A stretch of 64,000 nt of DNA, taken from positions 3,162,001 to 3,226,000 of the forward strand of contig NZ_JAZIFX010000001.1 in NCBI RefSeq assembly GCF_036634175.1, read 5' to 3'. The position numbers were made by a program, and so were the translations under genes. Under the pieces are notes generated by a model. That model saw nothing but the letters and a program-made list of their open reading frames with translations. It did not search any database and was not told where the DNA came from. Below are positions 17,549 through 32,172 of this stretch, piece by piece; within the stretch, counting starts at the first letter, position 1, and every line of letters begins with the position of its first letter. This stretch comes from Streptomyces sp. P9-A2 (GTDB taxonomy: Bacteria; Actinomycetota; Actinomycetes; Streptomycetales; Streptomycetaceae).

Positions 17549-18858
17549 TGGCCCTCACCGGACGCGCCGCCCTCCTGGCGGCACTCGGCTCTCTCCCCGT
17601 CGGCCTCTGGGAACCGGGCTGGACGGGCCTCCTCGCCGTCAACGCCCCCCTGGCGGTGGCCTGTGCCTGCGACTTCGCCCTGGCCGCCCCCGTGCGCCGG
17701 CTCGGCCTCAGCCGCTCCGGCGACACCTCGGTACGCCTGGGCGACACCGCCGACATCACCCTGACGGTCACCAACACGTCCCGTCGCCCGCTCCGGGCCC
17801 GTATCCGTGACGCCTGGCCCCCCAGCAGCTGGCAGCCCGGCACCGAGGTGGCGGCCTCCCGCCACCGTCTCACGGTCCCCGCGGGCGAGCGCCGACGCAT
17901 CACCACCCGGCTGCGGCCGACCCGCCGAGGCGACCGCCGGGCCGACCGCGTCACCGTCCGGTCCTACGGTCCGCTCGGCCTGTTCGCCCGCCAGGGCGCC
18001 CACGACATCCCCTGGACGGTCCGTGTGCTGCCGCCGTTCACCAGCCGCAAGCACCTGCCGTCCAAGCTGGCCCGCCTGCGCGAACTGGACGGCCGCACCA
18101 GCGTCCTCACCCGCGGCGAGGGCACGGAGTTCGACAGCCTGCGCGCCTACGTCCCCGGCGACGACACCCGTTCCATCGACTGGCGTGCCACGGCCCGCCA
18201 GTCCGCCGTAGCGGTTCGCACCTGGCGCCCCGAGCGCGACCGGCACATCCTGCTGGTCCTCGACACCGGCCGCACCTCCGCGGGCCGGGTCGGCGACGTC
18301 CCCCGACTGGACGCCTCCATGGACGCGGCGCTGCTCCTCGCAGCCCTCGCCTCCCGGGCCGGCGACCGCGTCGACCTCCTCGCCCACGACCGCCGCCTCC
18401 GCGCCCTCGTACAGGGCCGTTCGGCAGGCGATGTCCTTCCCTCCCTGGTCAATGCCATGGCCGCCCTCGAACCGGAGCTCGTCGAGACCGATGCCCGAAG
18501 CCTCACGGCCACGGCCCTGCGCACAGCCCCTCGCCGCTCCCTGATCGTCCTGTTCACGACGCTCGACGCGGCGCCCATCGAGGAGGGCCTGCTTCCCGTG
18601 CTGCCCCAGCTCACCCAGCGACACACGGTCCTACTCGCCTCGGTCGCCGACCCGCACCTGGCCCAGATGTCCAAGGCCCGCGGAAACCCCGACGCGGTGT
18701 ACGAGGCAGCGGCAGCGGCCCAGGCCCAGACCGAACGTGACCGCACCTCGGAACAGCTCCGCCGCCACGGCGTCACGGTCGTCGAAGCGGCCCCGGACGA
18801 CCTGGCACCGGCCCTGGCAGACGCCTACCTCGCCCTGAAGACAGCGGGACGCCTCTGA
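17548..18858 (+). CDS. DUF58 domain protein, MoxR partner
   Basis: This 436-residue protein has two N-terminal hydrophobic stretches (about residues 7-24 and 26-45), a beta-rich middle domain and the DUF58 signature EFDSLRAYVPGDDTRSIDW at 194-212. A von Willebrand A-like fold follows (HILLVLDTGRTSAGR near 233), with the DxS-type metal site only partly kept (D239, T240, G241). DUF58 proteins are regularly encoded next to moxR and are thought to be substrates or adaptors of the ATPase; the molecular function is unknown. It closes the plus-strand run, and the rRNA terminator hairpin lies 55 bases beyond its stop. Confidence 0.88.
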   Translation: MALTGRAALLAALGSLPVGLWEPGWTGLLAVNAPLAVACACDFALAAPVRRLGLSRSGDTSVRLGDTADITLTVTNTSRRPLRARIRDAWPPSSWQPGTEVAASRHRLTVPAGERRRITTRLRPTRRGDRRADRVTVRSYGPLGLFARQGAHDIPWTVRVLPPFTSRKHLPSKLARLRELDGRTSVLTRGEGTEFDSLRAYVPGDDTRSIDWRATARQSAVAVRTWRPERDRHILLVLDTGRTSAGRVGDVPRLDASMDAALLLAALASRAGDRVDLLAHDRRLRALVQGRSAGDVLPSLVNAMAALEPELVETDARSLTATALRTAPRRSLIVLFTTLDAAPIEEGLLPVLPQLTQRHTVLLASVADPHLAQMSKARGNPDAVYEAAAAAQAQTERDRTSEQLRRHGVTVVEAAPDDLAPALADAYLALKTAGRL

Positions 18859-18912
18859 GGGAAGACAAAACAGAAAGGAAAAGGAAAGGGACCCAAGGGT
18901 CCTATGAACGCA

Positions 18913-18945
18913 GGAAAGCCCCGTGCCGGTGGCACGGGGCTTTCC
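18913..18945 (-). terminator. rRNA operon terminator hairpin (may act in both directions)
   Basis: A perfect 15-base-pair stem, GGAAAGCCCCGTGCC (18913-18927) with GGCACGGGGCTTTCC (18931-18945), and a 3-base loop. It starts 13 bases beyond the 3' end of the 5S gene and lies between it and the convergent DUF58 gene. There is no T-run on either strand, which is common for Streptomyces terminators. Confidence 0.75.
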
Positions 18946-18957
18946 CATTCAAGAATT

Positions 18958-19076
18958 GTTCGGCGGCGTCCTACTCTCCCACAGGGTCCCCCCTGCAGTA
19001 CCATCGGCGCAATAAGGCTTAGCTTCCGGGTTCGGAATGTAACCGGGCGTTTCCCCTACGCTATGACCACCGAAAC
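18958..19076 (-). rRNA. 5S ribosomal RNA
   Basis: The minus-strand sequence begins GTTTCGGTGGTCATAGCG and ends GAGTAGGACGCCGCCGAAC. The ends can pair over nine or so bases as expected for helix I, and the length of 119 bases is normal for Streptomyces 5S RNA. The conserved loop CCGAACCCGGAAGCTAAGCC is present. It is last in the 16S-23S-5S operon. Ends are set by the terminal helix and may be off by one or two bases. Confidence 0.95.
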
Positions 19077-19142
19077 ACTATGAAACAGACAACAACCGCA
19101 CCACGCCAAGTACGTGGGGTCGTTCGTGGTTTCAGAACCAAC

Positions 19143-19158
19143 ACAGTGGACGCGAGCA
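19143..19158 (-). other. 23S processing stem, downstream arm
   Basis: In the transcript this is TGCTCGCGTCCACTGT, exactly complementary to the sequence before the 23S RNA at 22286-22301. Sequence beyond the perfect 16 bases (GTTCTGAAACCACGAACGAC against GTCGTTGTTTGAGAACTGC) is also partly complementary, extending the stem. Confidence 0.8.
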
Positions 19159-19160
19159 AC

Positions 19161-24118
<4,958 letters not shown>

Positions 24119-24203
24119 ATGCTTTCCCGGCGGTGTCCGGTTAAGGACTGCCGGAAGAACACACACGAGAGCGGAACGGTCGGGCGGAATAGGCCCGGCC
24201 GTT

Positions 24204-24228
24204 CACAGCGTCCTCGCTGTGTTTTTTT
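24204..24228 (+). terminator. Plus-strand intrinsic terminator inside the rRNA leader
   Basis: On the plus strand CACAGCG, loop TCCT, CGCTGTG, then seven T. This is a textbook Rho-independent terminator pointing against rRNA transcription, located between the 16S gene and the rRNA promoters. On the rRNA strand the same sequence is preceded, not followed, by the homopolymer run, so it should not stop rRNA synthesis. Confidence 0.6.
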
Positions 24229-24620
24229 CAAAGGAACCTCGCCCCGGCCGTGGGCCGGGAACGGGGTATCAACATAATCTGGCGTTGATTTTTGGCACGC
24301 TGTTGAGTTCTCAAGGAACGGACGCTTCCTTTGTACTCACCCTCTCGGGCTTTCCTCCGGGCGCTTCCCTTCGGTCTTGCGTTTCCGACTCTATCAGATC
24401 TTTGTGATCCGGTTTCCTCGGGGTTTCGCCTTCCGGGTTTCCGCTTTTCGCGTTTCCCTTTCCGGCGGCTCCGACTTTATCAGAAGTTTCGCACCGAACT
24501 TGCCGGTCGAATTTTTCCGATTTATCGGGAGGGGCTTCGTCGAAATCTGGGATCTCGAGAAGTAGTCAGATGTTCACGGTTGCCGTTGCGGGTCAGAACC
24601 CAGCTCCAGGCAACTGTTCA

Positions 24621-24649
24621 AATCTACCTCCCCACTCGGTCCGTGTCAA
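24621..24649 (-). promoter_or_regulatory. rRNA operon upstream promoter, HrdB consensus
   Basis: On the minus strand TTGACA (24649-24644) and TAGATT (24626-24621) are separated by exactly 17 bases. This is the strongest vegetative promoter signature in the window and lies about 500 bases before the 16S gene. Confidence 0.8.
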
Positions 24650-24702
24650 CGGTTCCTGTGGGGCGAAGAGGAGACTAGCAGCTGAACGGAGCTCCACGCA
24701 CA

Positions 24703-25710
24703 TCAGGCCGCCGTCGGCACGGCGGTGCTGCGTTCGGCCGTCTCCAGGTCACCGGTCTCACCGGCCCTGGCCGCGCGTCCGCCCAGGACATAGACGTAGG
24801 CCAGGAAGGCCAGCTCCGCGACGACTCCGATGGTGATCCGGGCCCAGGTGGGGAGGCCGGACGGGGTGACGAAGCCTTCGATCGCACCGGAGACGAAGAG
24901 GACCAGTGCGAGGCCGATCGCCATGGCCAGTGCTGCCCGGCCTTCCTCCGCGAGAGCCCTGCGCCGCGGGCGTGGCCCGGGGTCGATGAGGGTCCACCCG
25001 AGGCGCAGGCCCGTGCCGGCTGCGACGAAGACCGCGGTCAGTTCGAGGAGGCCGTGGGGCAGGACCAGGCCGAGGAAGGTGTCCAGCCGGCCCGCGGAAG
25101 CCATCAGTCCGAAGCCGACGCCAAGGTTGAGCATGTTCGTGAAGAGGATCCAGATGACCGGCAGGCCCAGGAAGACGCCCAGGATCAGGCAGAGGGCGGC
25201 GGCCCACGCGTTGTTCGTCCAGACCTGGGCGGCGAACGAGGCCGCGGGGTTGCTGGAGTAGTACGTCTCGTACTGGCCGCCGGGGCGGGTGAGCTCGCGC
25301 AGCTCGGCAGGTGCGGCGATGGACGCCTGGACCTCGGGGTGGGTGCCGATCCACCAGCCGAGGAGAGCCGCGACGGCGGTGGACAGGAGTGCGGTGGGCA
25401 CCCACCAGTGACGGGCCCGGTACACGGCGGCCGGGAAGCTGTGCGAGAGGAAGTGCGTGACGTCCCGCCAGGACGCGCGCCGTGCCCCTGTCACAGCGCC
25501 CCGCGCGCGGGCCACCAGCTGGCTGAGTCTGCCGGTCAGCTGGGGGTCGGGGGCCGCGGACCGGATCAGCGAGAGGTGGGTGGCCGTGCGTTGGTAGAGG
25601 AGGACGAGTTCGTCGGCCTCGGAGCCGGTCAGCCGGCGCCGTCGCCGCAGCAGGGCGTCGAGGCGGTCCCACTCCGCGCGGTGGGCGGAGACGAAGACGT
25701 CGAGGTCCAT
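24703..25710 (-). CDS. Stage II sporulation protein M-like membrane protein
   Basis: This 335-residue protein has a cytoplasmic N-terminal helical region (MDLDVFVSAHRAEWDRLDALLRR) and about six membrane segments from residue 104 onward, with the SpoIIM/DUF95 hallmarks NNAWAAALCLILGVFLGLP and LVLPHGLLELTAVFVAAGTGLRLG. Bacillus SpoIIM works with SpoIID and SpoIIP in engulfment; in Actinobacteria the homologues are in MoxR/DUF58 gene clusters and the role is unknown. ATG 25710 starts the conserved N-terminus. It is divergent from the RDD gene, and its 3' end abuts the rRNA promoter region, 50 bases from the main rRNA promoter. Confidence 0.85.
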   Translation of the reverse strand: MDLDVFVSAHRAEWDRLDALLRRRRRLTGSEADELVLLYQRTATHLSLIRSAAPDPQLTGRLSQLVARARGAVTGARRASWRDVTHFLSHSFPAAVYRARHWWVPTALLSTAVAALLGWWIGTHPEVQASIAAPAELRELTRPGGQYETYYSSNPAASFAAQVWTNNAWAAALCLILGVFLGLPVIWILFTNMLNLGVGFGLMASAGRLDTFLGLVLPHGLLELTAVFVAAGTGLRLGWTLIDPGPRPRRRALAEEGRAALAMAIGLALVLFVSGAIEGFVTPSGLPTWARITIGVVAELAFLAYVYVLGGRAARAGETGDLETAERSTAVPTAA

Positions 25711-25881
25711 CGGTGTGTCTGCTCCTCGGCTGTTCGTCGGCTCCCGCCACGAGCTCTTCGGTCGTACGGAACGGCCGACTCGGCGGTACGGGATGATCGG
25801 CTGGTCGTACTGCGGTGCGATGCGCCATCAGCTTGGCAGACTGGCGGTGTTCCGGGCAGGGCAGGGGAAGGGCGTGCGAAC

Positions 25882-26886
25882 GTGAGTGAGCTGGTGACGG
25901 GCGAGGCTGTGGCGTTGGAGCTGCGCCCCGCGAAGCTGCCCAGCAGGGCGCTGGCCGTGCTGCTCGATCTGGTCGCGGCGGTGACGGTCTATGTCGTGGT
26001 GACCATCGCACTGGTGGCTGCCACCGCTTCGCTGGACCAGGCGGCCCGGACGGCGATCTCCCTCACGGTCTTTCTGCTGTTGCTGGTGGGCGTGCCGATG
26101 GCGGTCGAGACGCTCAGCCATGGACGGTCGCTCGGGAAGATGGCGTGCGGGCTGCGGGTGGTGCGGGACGACGGTGGGCCGATCCGTTTCCGGCACGCGC
26201 TGGTGCGGGGCCTGATAGGTGTGATCGAGATCCTGATGACGATGGGCGTCGTCGCGTGCATCGCCTCGCTCGTGTCGTCGCGGGGGCGGCGGCTCGGAGA
26301 CGTCTTCGCCGGGACCCTCGTCGTTCGGGAGAGACTGCCGGTCGGTCCCGTGAATTCGGTACCGCCGCCTCCGCCCTGGCTGGCCGGCCGGTTCTCGGGG
26401 CTCGATCTGTCCGCGGTGCCGGACGGACTGTGGCTCGCCGTGCGCCAGTACCTGACGCGGATGCGGCAGCTGGACCCGCAGGCGGGCCACGCGATGGCGG
26501 AGCGGCTGGCGGCGGACCTGGCGGACCGGACGGGGGCACCGGTACCGCAGGGCGTGCCGGCGGCTGCGTACCTGGCGGCGGTGGTGCAGGAGCGGCAGGC
26601 CCGGGACGCTCGGCGTGCCTTCGGGCACGGTACGAGTGGAGCGGGGGCCATGGCCGGCGGGTTGGTCGGCACCTCCGGACCGGCAGGTGCGTACGCTCCG
26701 CCGCCCGTCCGTCAGCCGGTTCCCCCGACCGCGTACCCCTCCATTCCCGCTGCCCCCTCCCACCCCACCGGTTCTTCGAGTCCTTCTGTTCCCTCTGCGC
26801 CCGGCGTTCCCGCCCCGCCCGCCGCGCCCGTGTCTCCCCCTCCGGCGGCCGAGGGCCCGTCGACCGGGTTCGTGCCGCCGGCGTAG
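25882..26886 (+). CDS. RDD family membrane protein
   Basis: RDD proteins are small membrane proteins of largely unknown function, some linked to ion transport. The 334-residue product has the R and D signature positions (LPSRALAVLLDLVAAVTVYVVV near residues 18-38), a second hydrophobic hairpin and the GRRLGDVFAGTLVV motif near 135-148. After residue 150 the tail is cytoplasmic, with a helical part and then about 90 residues rich in Pro and Ser. GTG 25882 is used, with GGGGAAGGG upstream. It is divergent from the SpoIIM-like gene across 171 bases, a pairing conserved in mycobacteria. Confidence 0.85.
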   Translation: MSELVTGEAVALELRPAKLPSRALAVLLDLVAAVTVYVVVTIALVAATASLDQAARTAISLTVFLLLLVGVPMAVETLSHGRSLGKMACGLRVVRDDGGPIRFRHALVRGLIGVIEILMTMGVVACIASLVSSRGRRLGDVFAGTLVVRERLPVGPVNSVPPPPPWLAGRFSGLDLSAVPDGLWLAVRQYLTRMRQLDPQAGHAMAERLAADLADRTGAPVPQGVPAAAYLAAVVQERQARDARRAFGHGTSGAGAMAGGLVGTSGPAGAYAPPPVRQPVPPTAYPSIPAAPSHPTGSSSPSVPSAPGVPAPPAAPVSPPPAAEGPSTGFVPPA

Positions 26887-26918
26887 GGCGCGTTCGGGGC
26901 GGTCGCCGGGGTTGTCGG

Positions 26919-27533
26919 TCAGCCGAGGGCCGAGGGGGGTGACTCGAGGTCCTCGAGTTCGATGCCGGGGGCCGCGAGGACCACGTCCCCGGAGAGGTGC
27001 ACGGTGTGCTGCTCGCCGGTGTCCAGGGCTGTGACCTGGTATTCGTCCACGGTCAGAGGTCCGTTGTCAGTGGTGTGTGCTTCTCTTTCCACCAAGGTCC
27101 AGGACTGGTCCACGGTGAGCGGGGCGAGCACCGGATCCGTGAAGGCGACGAGCCGTACGCGGGTGGCCGGGGCGGAGGGGGTGAGGCGCAGGAGACGGGC
27201 GGTGGCGATGAGGAACGCGGGTGAGGAGCCGGTGAAGGCGTGGGCGCGCACATTGCCTTCGGTGGCGTGGGTTCCGGTGGGGTCGGTACGGACCCAGGTG
27301 ACGCCGTCGAGGGCGGCGCCGCGGACCTGCCAGCTCGCGGCGTGCAGTTCGAGTCGGATGGGGCGGCCGAGTTCGTCGAGGGCGAGGTCGACCGAGCCCA
27401 GGTGATCGCCGGACGGGGCGGTGAGCCGGGAGACGTAGCGCCAGCCGGAGGGGCCGGGGGCGCATTGGAAGTGCTCTTCGGCGAGGGGGGTGTGATCGTG
27501 CGGATCGTGGAGCGAATAGCGGCCGCGGGGCAT
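26919..27533 (-). CDS. Hypothetical protein, family not recognised
   Basis: This 204-residue protein has no signal peptide and no membrane segment. It is predicted to be mostly beta-strand, with alternating hydrophobic patterns and several tryptophans (GWRYVSRLTA, ASWQVRGAALDGVTWVR, DQSWTLVER), and ends in an acidic tail. Codon use matches neighbouring genes, supporting it as real. The ATG at 27533 lacks a strong ribosome site. It converges with the RDD gene, 32 bases between stops, and lies downstream of ahcY beyond a strong terminator, so it should have its own promoter. I cannot assign a function. Confidence 0.6.
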   Translation of the reverse strand: MPRGRYSLHDPHDHTPLAEEHFQCAPGPSGWRYVSRLTAPSGDHLGSVDLALDELGRPIRLELHAASWQVRGAALDGVTWVRTDPTGTHATEGNVRAHAFTGSSPAFLIATARLLRLTPSAPATRVRLVAFTDPVLAPLTVDQSWTLVEREAHTTDNGPLTVDEYQVTALDTGEQHTVHLSGDVVLAAPGIELEDLESPPSALG

Positions 27534-27580
27534 GGGGGTCCTGGGTCTTGACGGGCCGGCCCGGTCACTGGCCGGACAAC

Positions 27581-27619
27581 GGGACAGGCCCCCGGCACGG
27601 GGGTGCGGGGGCCTGTCCC
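27581..27619 (-). terminator. ahcY terminator hairpin
   Basis: A perfect 14-base-pair stem, GGGACAGGCCCCCG (27581-27594) with CGGGGGCCTGTCCC (27606-27619), around an 11-base loop, about 95 bases past the ahcY stop. No T-run follows. Confidence 0.75.
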
Positions 27620-27714
27620 GGAGGGTCCTGCCGTCGGGGAGCGCGCCGGTTCACGGGCGTGCTCCCCTCGGCGGGAGTCTCGGCCCGGTGGGCGTCGACT
27701 CCTCGGGCGTCGGC

Positions 27715-29523
<1,809 letters not shown>

Positions 29524-29528
29524 TCACC

Positions 29529-29562
29529 GGTCGGTGGTCGTGGCCGGTCGGTGGTCGTGGCC
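29529..29562. repeat. Two exact 17-base units GGTCGGTGGTCGTGGCC
   Basis: Perfect head-to-tail duplication at 29529-29545 and 29546-29562, close to the stop of the CDF transporter gene. Confidence 0.85.
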
Positions 29563-29605
29563 GATCACAGGGTGCGCCGGCCGGTGGGGCCGGGCGGCTG
29601 CGGGC

Positions 29606-30580
29606 TCAGTGTTCCGTCAGGGCCGGGCCGCCCGGGGTGGCTGCGGCGTCGGCACCCTTGGCGGCCTCGGACTCGCGGTAGATGTCGGGCTCCAGGTAGA
29701 TCACGCGGGCGATCGGCACGGCCTCGCGAATGCGGGACTCGGCGGCGTCGATGGCGGCGGCGATCTCCGTGGCCGTGCCGTCGTGGCGTACGGCGATCTT
29801 CGCGGCGACCAGCAGTTCCTCGGGACCGATGTGGAGGGTGCGCATGTGGATGATGCGGGTGACGGTGTCGCCGTCCACGGCGGCGGCCTCGATCTTGCGG
29901 GTCTCCTCGGCGCCCGCGGCCTCGCCGAGCAGGAGCGACTTCGTCTCGAGCGCGAGGACCACGGCGATCAGGATCAGCAGGACGCCGATGCAGAGGGTGC
30001 CGATGCCGTCCCAGACGCTGTCGCCGGTGAGGAGGGCCATGCCGACGCCGCCCAGGGCGAGGACGAGGCCGACGAGGGCGCCGAGGTCCTCCAGGAGGAC
30101 GACCGGCAGCTCGGGGGCCTTGGCGTGGCGGACGAACTCCTTCCAGGAGCGGTCGCCGCGCACCGCGTTGGACTCCTTGATGGCGGTGCGGAAGGAGAAG
30201 GTCTCGGCGATGATCGCGAAGACCAGCACACCGACCGGCCAGTACCAGTGCGTCAGCTCGTGCGGGTTCTTGATCTTCTCGTAGCCCTCGTAGAGGGCGA
30301 ACAGGCCGCCGACGGAGAACAGCACGATGGAGACGAGGAAGGCGTAGATGTAGCGCTCGCGGCCGTAGCCGAAGGGGTGTTGCGGGGTGGCCTGCCGCTG
30401 GGCCCGCTTGCCGCCGACCAGCAGCAGGGCCTGGTTGCCGGAGTCGGCGACGGAGTGCACGGATTCGGCGAGCATCGACGAGGAGCCGCTGAAGAGGAAC
30501 GCCACGAACTTCGCTACCGCGATCGCTGCGTTGGCGACGAGTGCCGCAACGATCGCCTTTGTTCCGCCTGACGCGCTCAT
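29606..30580 (-). CDS. Cation diffusion facilitator family transporter
   Basis: CDF proteins export divalent metals such as zinc from the cytoplasm in exchange for protons. The 324-residue protein has about six membrane segments and the HxxxD metal-site motif HSVADSGNQ in segment 2, with the matching site in segment 5 as LEDLGALVG. The subfamily with HPFGYGRERYIYAFLVSI resembles the SLC30A9-like branch, whose metal specificity is less clear. A cytoplasmic C-terminal domain follows (DTVTRIIHMRTLHIGPEELLVAAKI). The start ATG 30580 begins MSASGGTKAIVAALVANAAIAVAKF. It follows manA on the same strand after two hairpins, so cotranscription is uncertain. Confidence 0.88.
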   Translation of the reverse strand: MSASGGTKAIVAALVANAAIAVAKFVAFLFSGSSSMLAESVHSVADSGNQALLLVGGKRAQRQATPQHPFGYGRERYIYAFLVSIVLFSVGGLFALYEGYEKIKNPHELTHWYWPVGVLVFAIIAETFSFRTAIKESNAVRGDRSWKEFVRHAKAPELPVVLLEDLGALVGLVLALGGVGMALLTGDSVWDGIGTLCIGVLLILIAVVLALETKSLLLGEAAGAEETRKIEAAAVDGDTVTRIIHMRTLHIGPEELLVAAKIAVRHDGTATEIAAAIDAAESRIREAVPIARVIYLEPDIYRESEAAKGADAAATPGGPALTEH

Positions 30581-30678
30581 GTGTCCGCGTTGTCCCTTCG
30601 TACGCCGTTCACGGGCCCGGGCGGGCGCCTTGGTGCGCCGCCCGGGTGTTGTCCGTGCTGTAGCGGGGGGACATTGTT

Positions 30679-30696
30679 GCAGCCCGATCGGGCTGC
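30679..30696 (-). terminator. Palindrome downstream of manA, candidate terminator
   Basis: GCAGCCCGATCGGGCTGC is an 18-base perfect palindrome, 29 bases after the manA stop. A second, imperfect GC-rich stem (CCCGGGCGG with CCGCCCGGG) lies nearby around 30617-30650. Together they probably end manA transcription; an operator role cannot be excluded. Confidence 0.45.
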
Positions 30697-30724
30697 GGGG
30701 GGTCGGATCGTCGTCGTCCGGCGG

Positions 30725-31876
30725 TCAGGCGACGACCGTCGCCCTGAACAGGGTTCCGGTACCGGACACTTCGGCCTTTTCGCCGGCGGGGACGAACACG
30801 GAGGTGCCCGGGGACAGTTCGTGCTCGCCCGCGCGTACGGAGCCGGCCGTGCAGAGCAGGATCTGGGGGGTGGCCAGGGTGAGGTCGTGGGCGGTGGTGC
30901 CGGCGGGCAGGACGTAGCGGGAGAGCCGGAACTCGTCGGTGGGGGTGTCGTAGAGCTCCTCGCCGTCCGGTGCGGCCTCCGGGCGCAGCACGCCCGGGTC
31001 GCGGGACTCGAAGCGGACGATGCGCAGGAGTTCGGGGACGTCGACGTGCTTGGGGGTCAGTCCGCAGCGCAGGACGTTGTCGGAGTTGGCCATGATCTCG
31101 ACGCCGAGGCCGTTCAGGTAGGCGTGCGGGACGCCGGCGCCGAGGTAGAGGGCCTCGCCGGGCTGGAGCCGGACGTGGTTGAGGAGCATGGCGGCGATGA
31201 CGCCGGGGTCGCCCGGGTAGTGGTGGGCGATGTCGGCGTACGGGGCGTGGTCGCCGCCGAGGCGGTCGCAGGCGGCGGCCGCCTCGGTGACGGTGCGGGC
31301 CATCTCGTCGCGGTCGGCGGTGAGGATCGCGGTGAGGACCTCGCGCAGGGCCGCTTCCTCGGGCCGGGCGTGCAGCAGGTCGACGTACGGCTTGAGGGAG
31401 TCCACGCCGAGGGCGTCGAGCAGTTCGGCGGCGCGCAGCGGGTCGCGGAAGCCGCAGAGGCCGTCGAAGTCGGTGAGGGCGCAGACCAGTTCGGGCTTGT
31501 GGTTGGCGTCCCTGTAGGTGCGGTGCGCGGCGTCGGCGGGGACGCCACGTCGTTCCTCGTCCGCGTAGCCGGCCTTCGCCTGCTCCAGGTCGGGGTGGAC
31601 CTGGAGGGACAGCGGCCCGCCGGCGGCGAGGAGCTTGAGGAGGAAGGGCAGGCGCGGACCGAACTTCGCGACCGAGGCCGCGCCGAGTTCCCGCTCCGGG
31701 TCGGCGGCGATGACCTCGGCGAGGGTGCCCCGGCCGGTGCCCGAGGGCGCGCCGGGGTGGGCGCCCATCCACATCTCCGCCTGCGGCTCGCCGGTCGGTT
31801 CGACGCCGAGCAGCTCGGCGATGGCGGTGGTGGAACCCCAGGCGTAGGGGCGGATGGTGTTGTCGAGGCGATCCAT
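30725..31876 (-). CDS. manA: Mannose-6-phosphate isomerase, class I
   Basis: ManA interconverts fructose-6-phosphate and mannose-6-phosphate, the entry step to mannosylated polymers. The 383-residue zinc enzyme has the class I signatures YAWGSTTAIAELLG at residue 11 onward, the metal-site segment SLQVHPDLEQAKAGY, HKPELVCALTDFDGLCGFR and the second metal-site block EALYLGAGVPHAYL. ATG 31876 has AAAGAGGTCCG in front. A perfect 8-base-pair hairpin sits 19 bases upstream of the start. It lies downstream of the SIS-domain protein gene, in the same order as manA next to the tobH-like gene in mycobacteria. Confidence 0.93.
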   Translation of the reverse strand: MDRLDNTIRPYAWGSTTAIAELLGVEPTGEPQAEMWMGAHPGAPSGTGRGTLAEVIAADPERELGAASVAKFGPRLPFLLKLLAAGGPLSLQVHPDLEQAKAGYADEERRGVPADAAHRTYRDANHKPELVCALTDFDGLCGFRDPLRAAELLDALGVDSLKPYVDLLHARPEEAALREVLTAILTADRDEMARTVTEAAAACDRLGGDHAPYADIAHHYPGDPGVIAAMLLNHVRLQPGEALYLGAGVPHAYLNGLGVEIMANSDNVLRCGLTPKHVDVPELLRIVRFESRDPGVLRPEAAPDGEELYDTPTDEFRLSRYVLPAGTTAHDLTLATPQILLCTAGSVRAGEHELSPGTSVFVPAGEKAEVSGTGTLFRATVVA

Positions 31877-31895
31877 CGGACCTCTTTCGAGGAAA

Positions 31896-31915
31896 CCACC
31901 GGCTGCGGCCGGTGG
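31896..31915 (-). promoter_or_regulatory. Hairpin in the manA leader
   Basis: Perfect stem CCACCGGC with GCCGGTGG around a 4-base loop, ending 19 bases before the manA start and close to its ribosome site. It could affect translation or be a remnant terminator for the upstream gene. Confidence 0.4.
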
Positions 31916-32172
31916 GGGAATCGAATCCCTGGTGTGCGTCTCTGGTGTCCCGCGAGGGATCGGTTCGGGCTGGACCGCAGCCCTCGGGTCGGAAGCCCCC
32001 TTCCTTCGGGAGGGGAGCAAAGTCACGGGGTTCTCTCTGGATGTCCTTCGGCAGGTTCTCGTACGGAGGGCGGGCCGCCCGGGTCAGGCCGTCCACCTCT
32101 GAACGTCCGGGCGGGCCGCCCGGCAGGCCGCCCCGGGTCAGGCCGTCCCCGGGCAACCCGTCCCGGACATGA

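Larger units (their letters stand above)
24119..24702 (-). promoter_or_regulatory. rRNA operon promoter and leader region
   Basis: This 584-base stretch holds multiple promoters for the rRNA operon, read on the minus strand. The best is a near-consensus HrdB-type promoter (separate entry). Two further -10-like elements, TGATAAAGT at 24482-24474 and TGATAGAGT at 24396-24388, share the extended form TGATA(A/G)AGT followed by CGGA, but have no good -35 partner. This resembles the multi-promoter arrangement known for Streptomyces rrn operons. Nearer the 16S gene is the conserved leader element TTGAGAACTCAACAGCGTGC (around 24320-24300). No protein gene is present. Confidence 0.75.

Noticed and set aside
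31917..31990. tRNA-like T-loop sequence GAATCGAATCC upstream of manA
   Set aside because: No matching acceptor, D or anticodon stems can be built around it.
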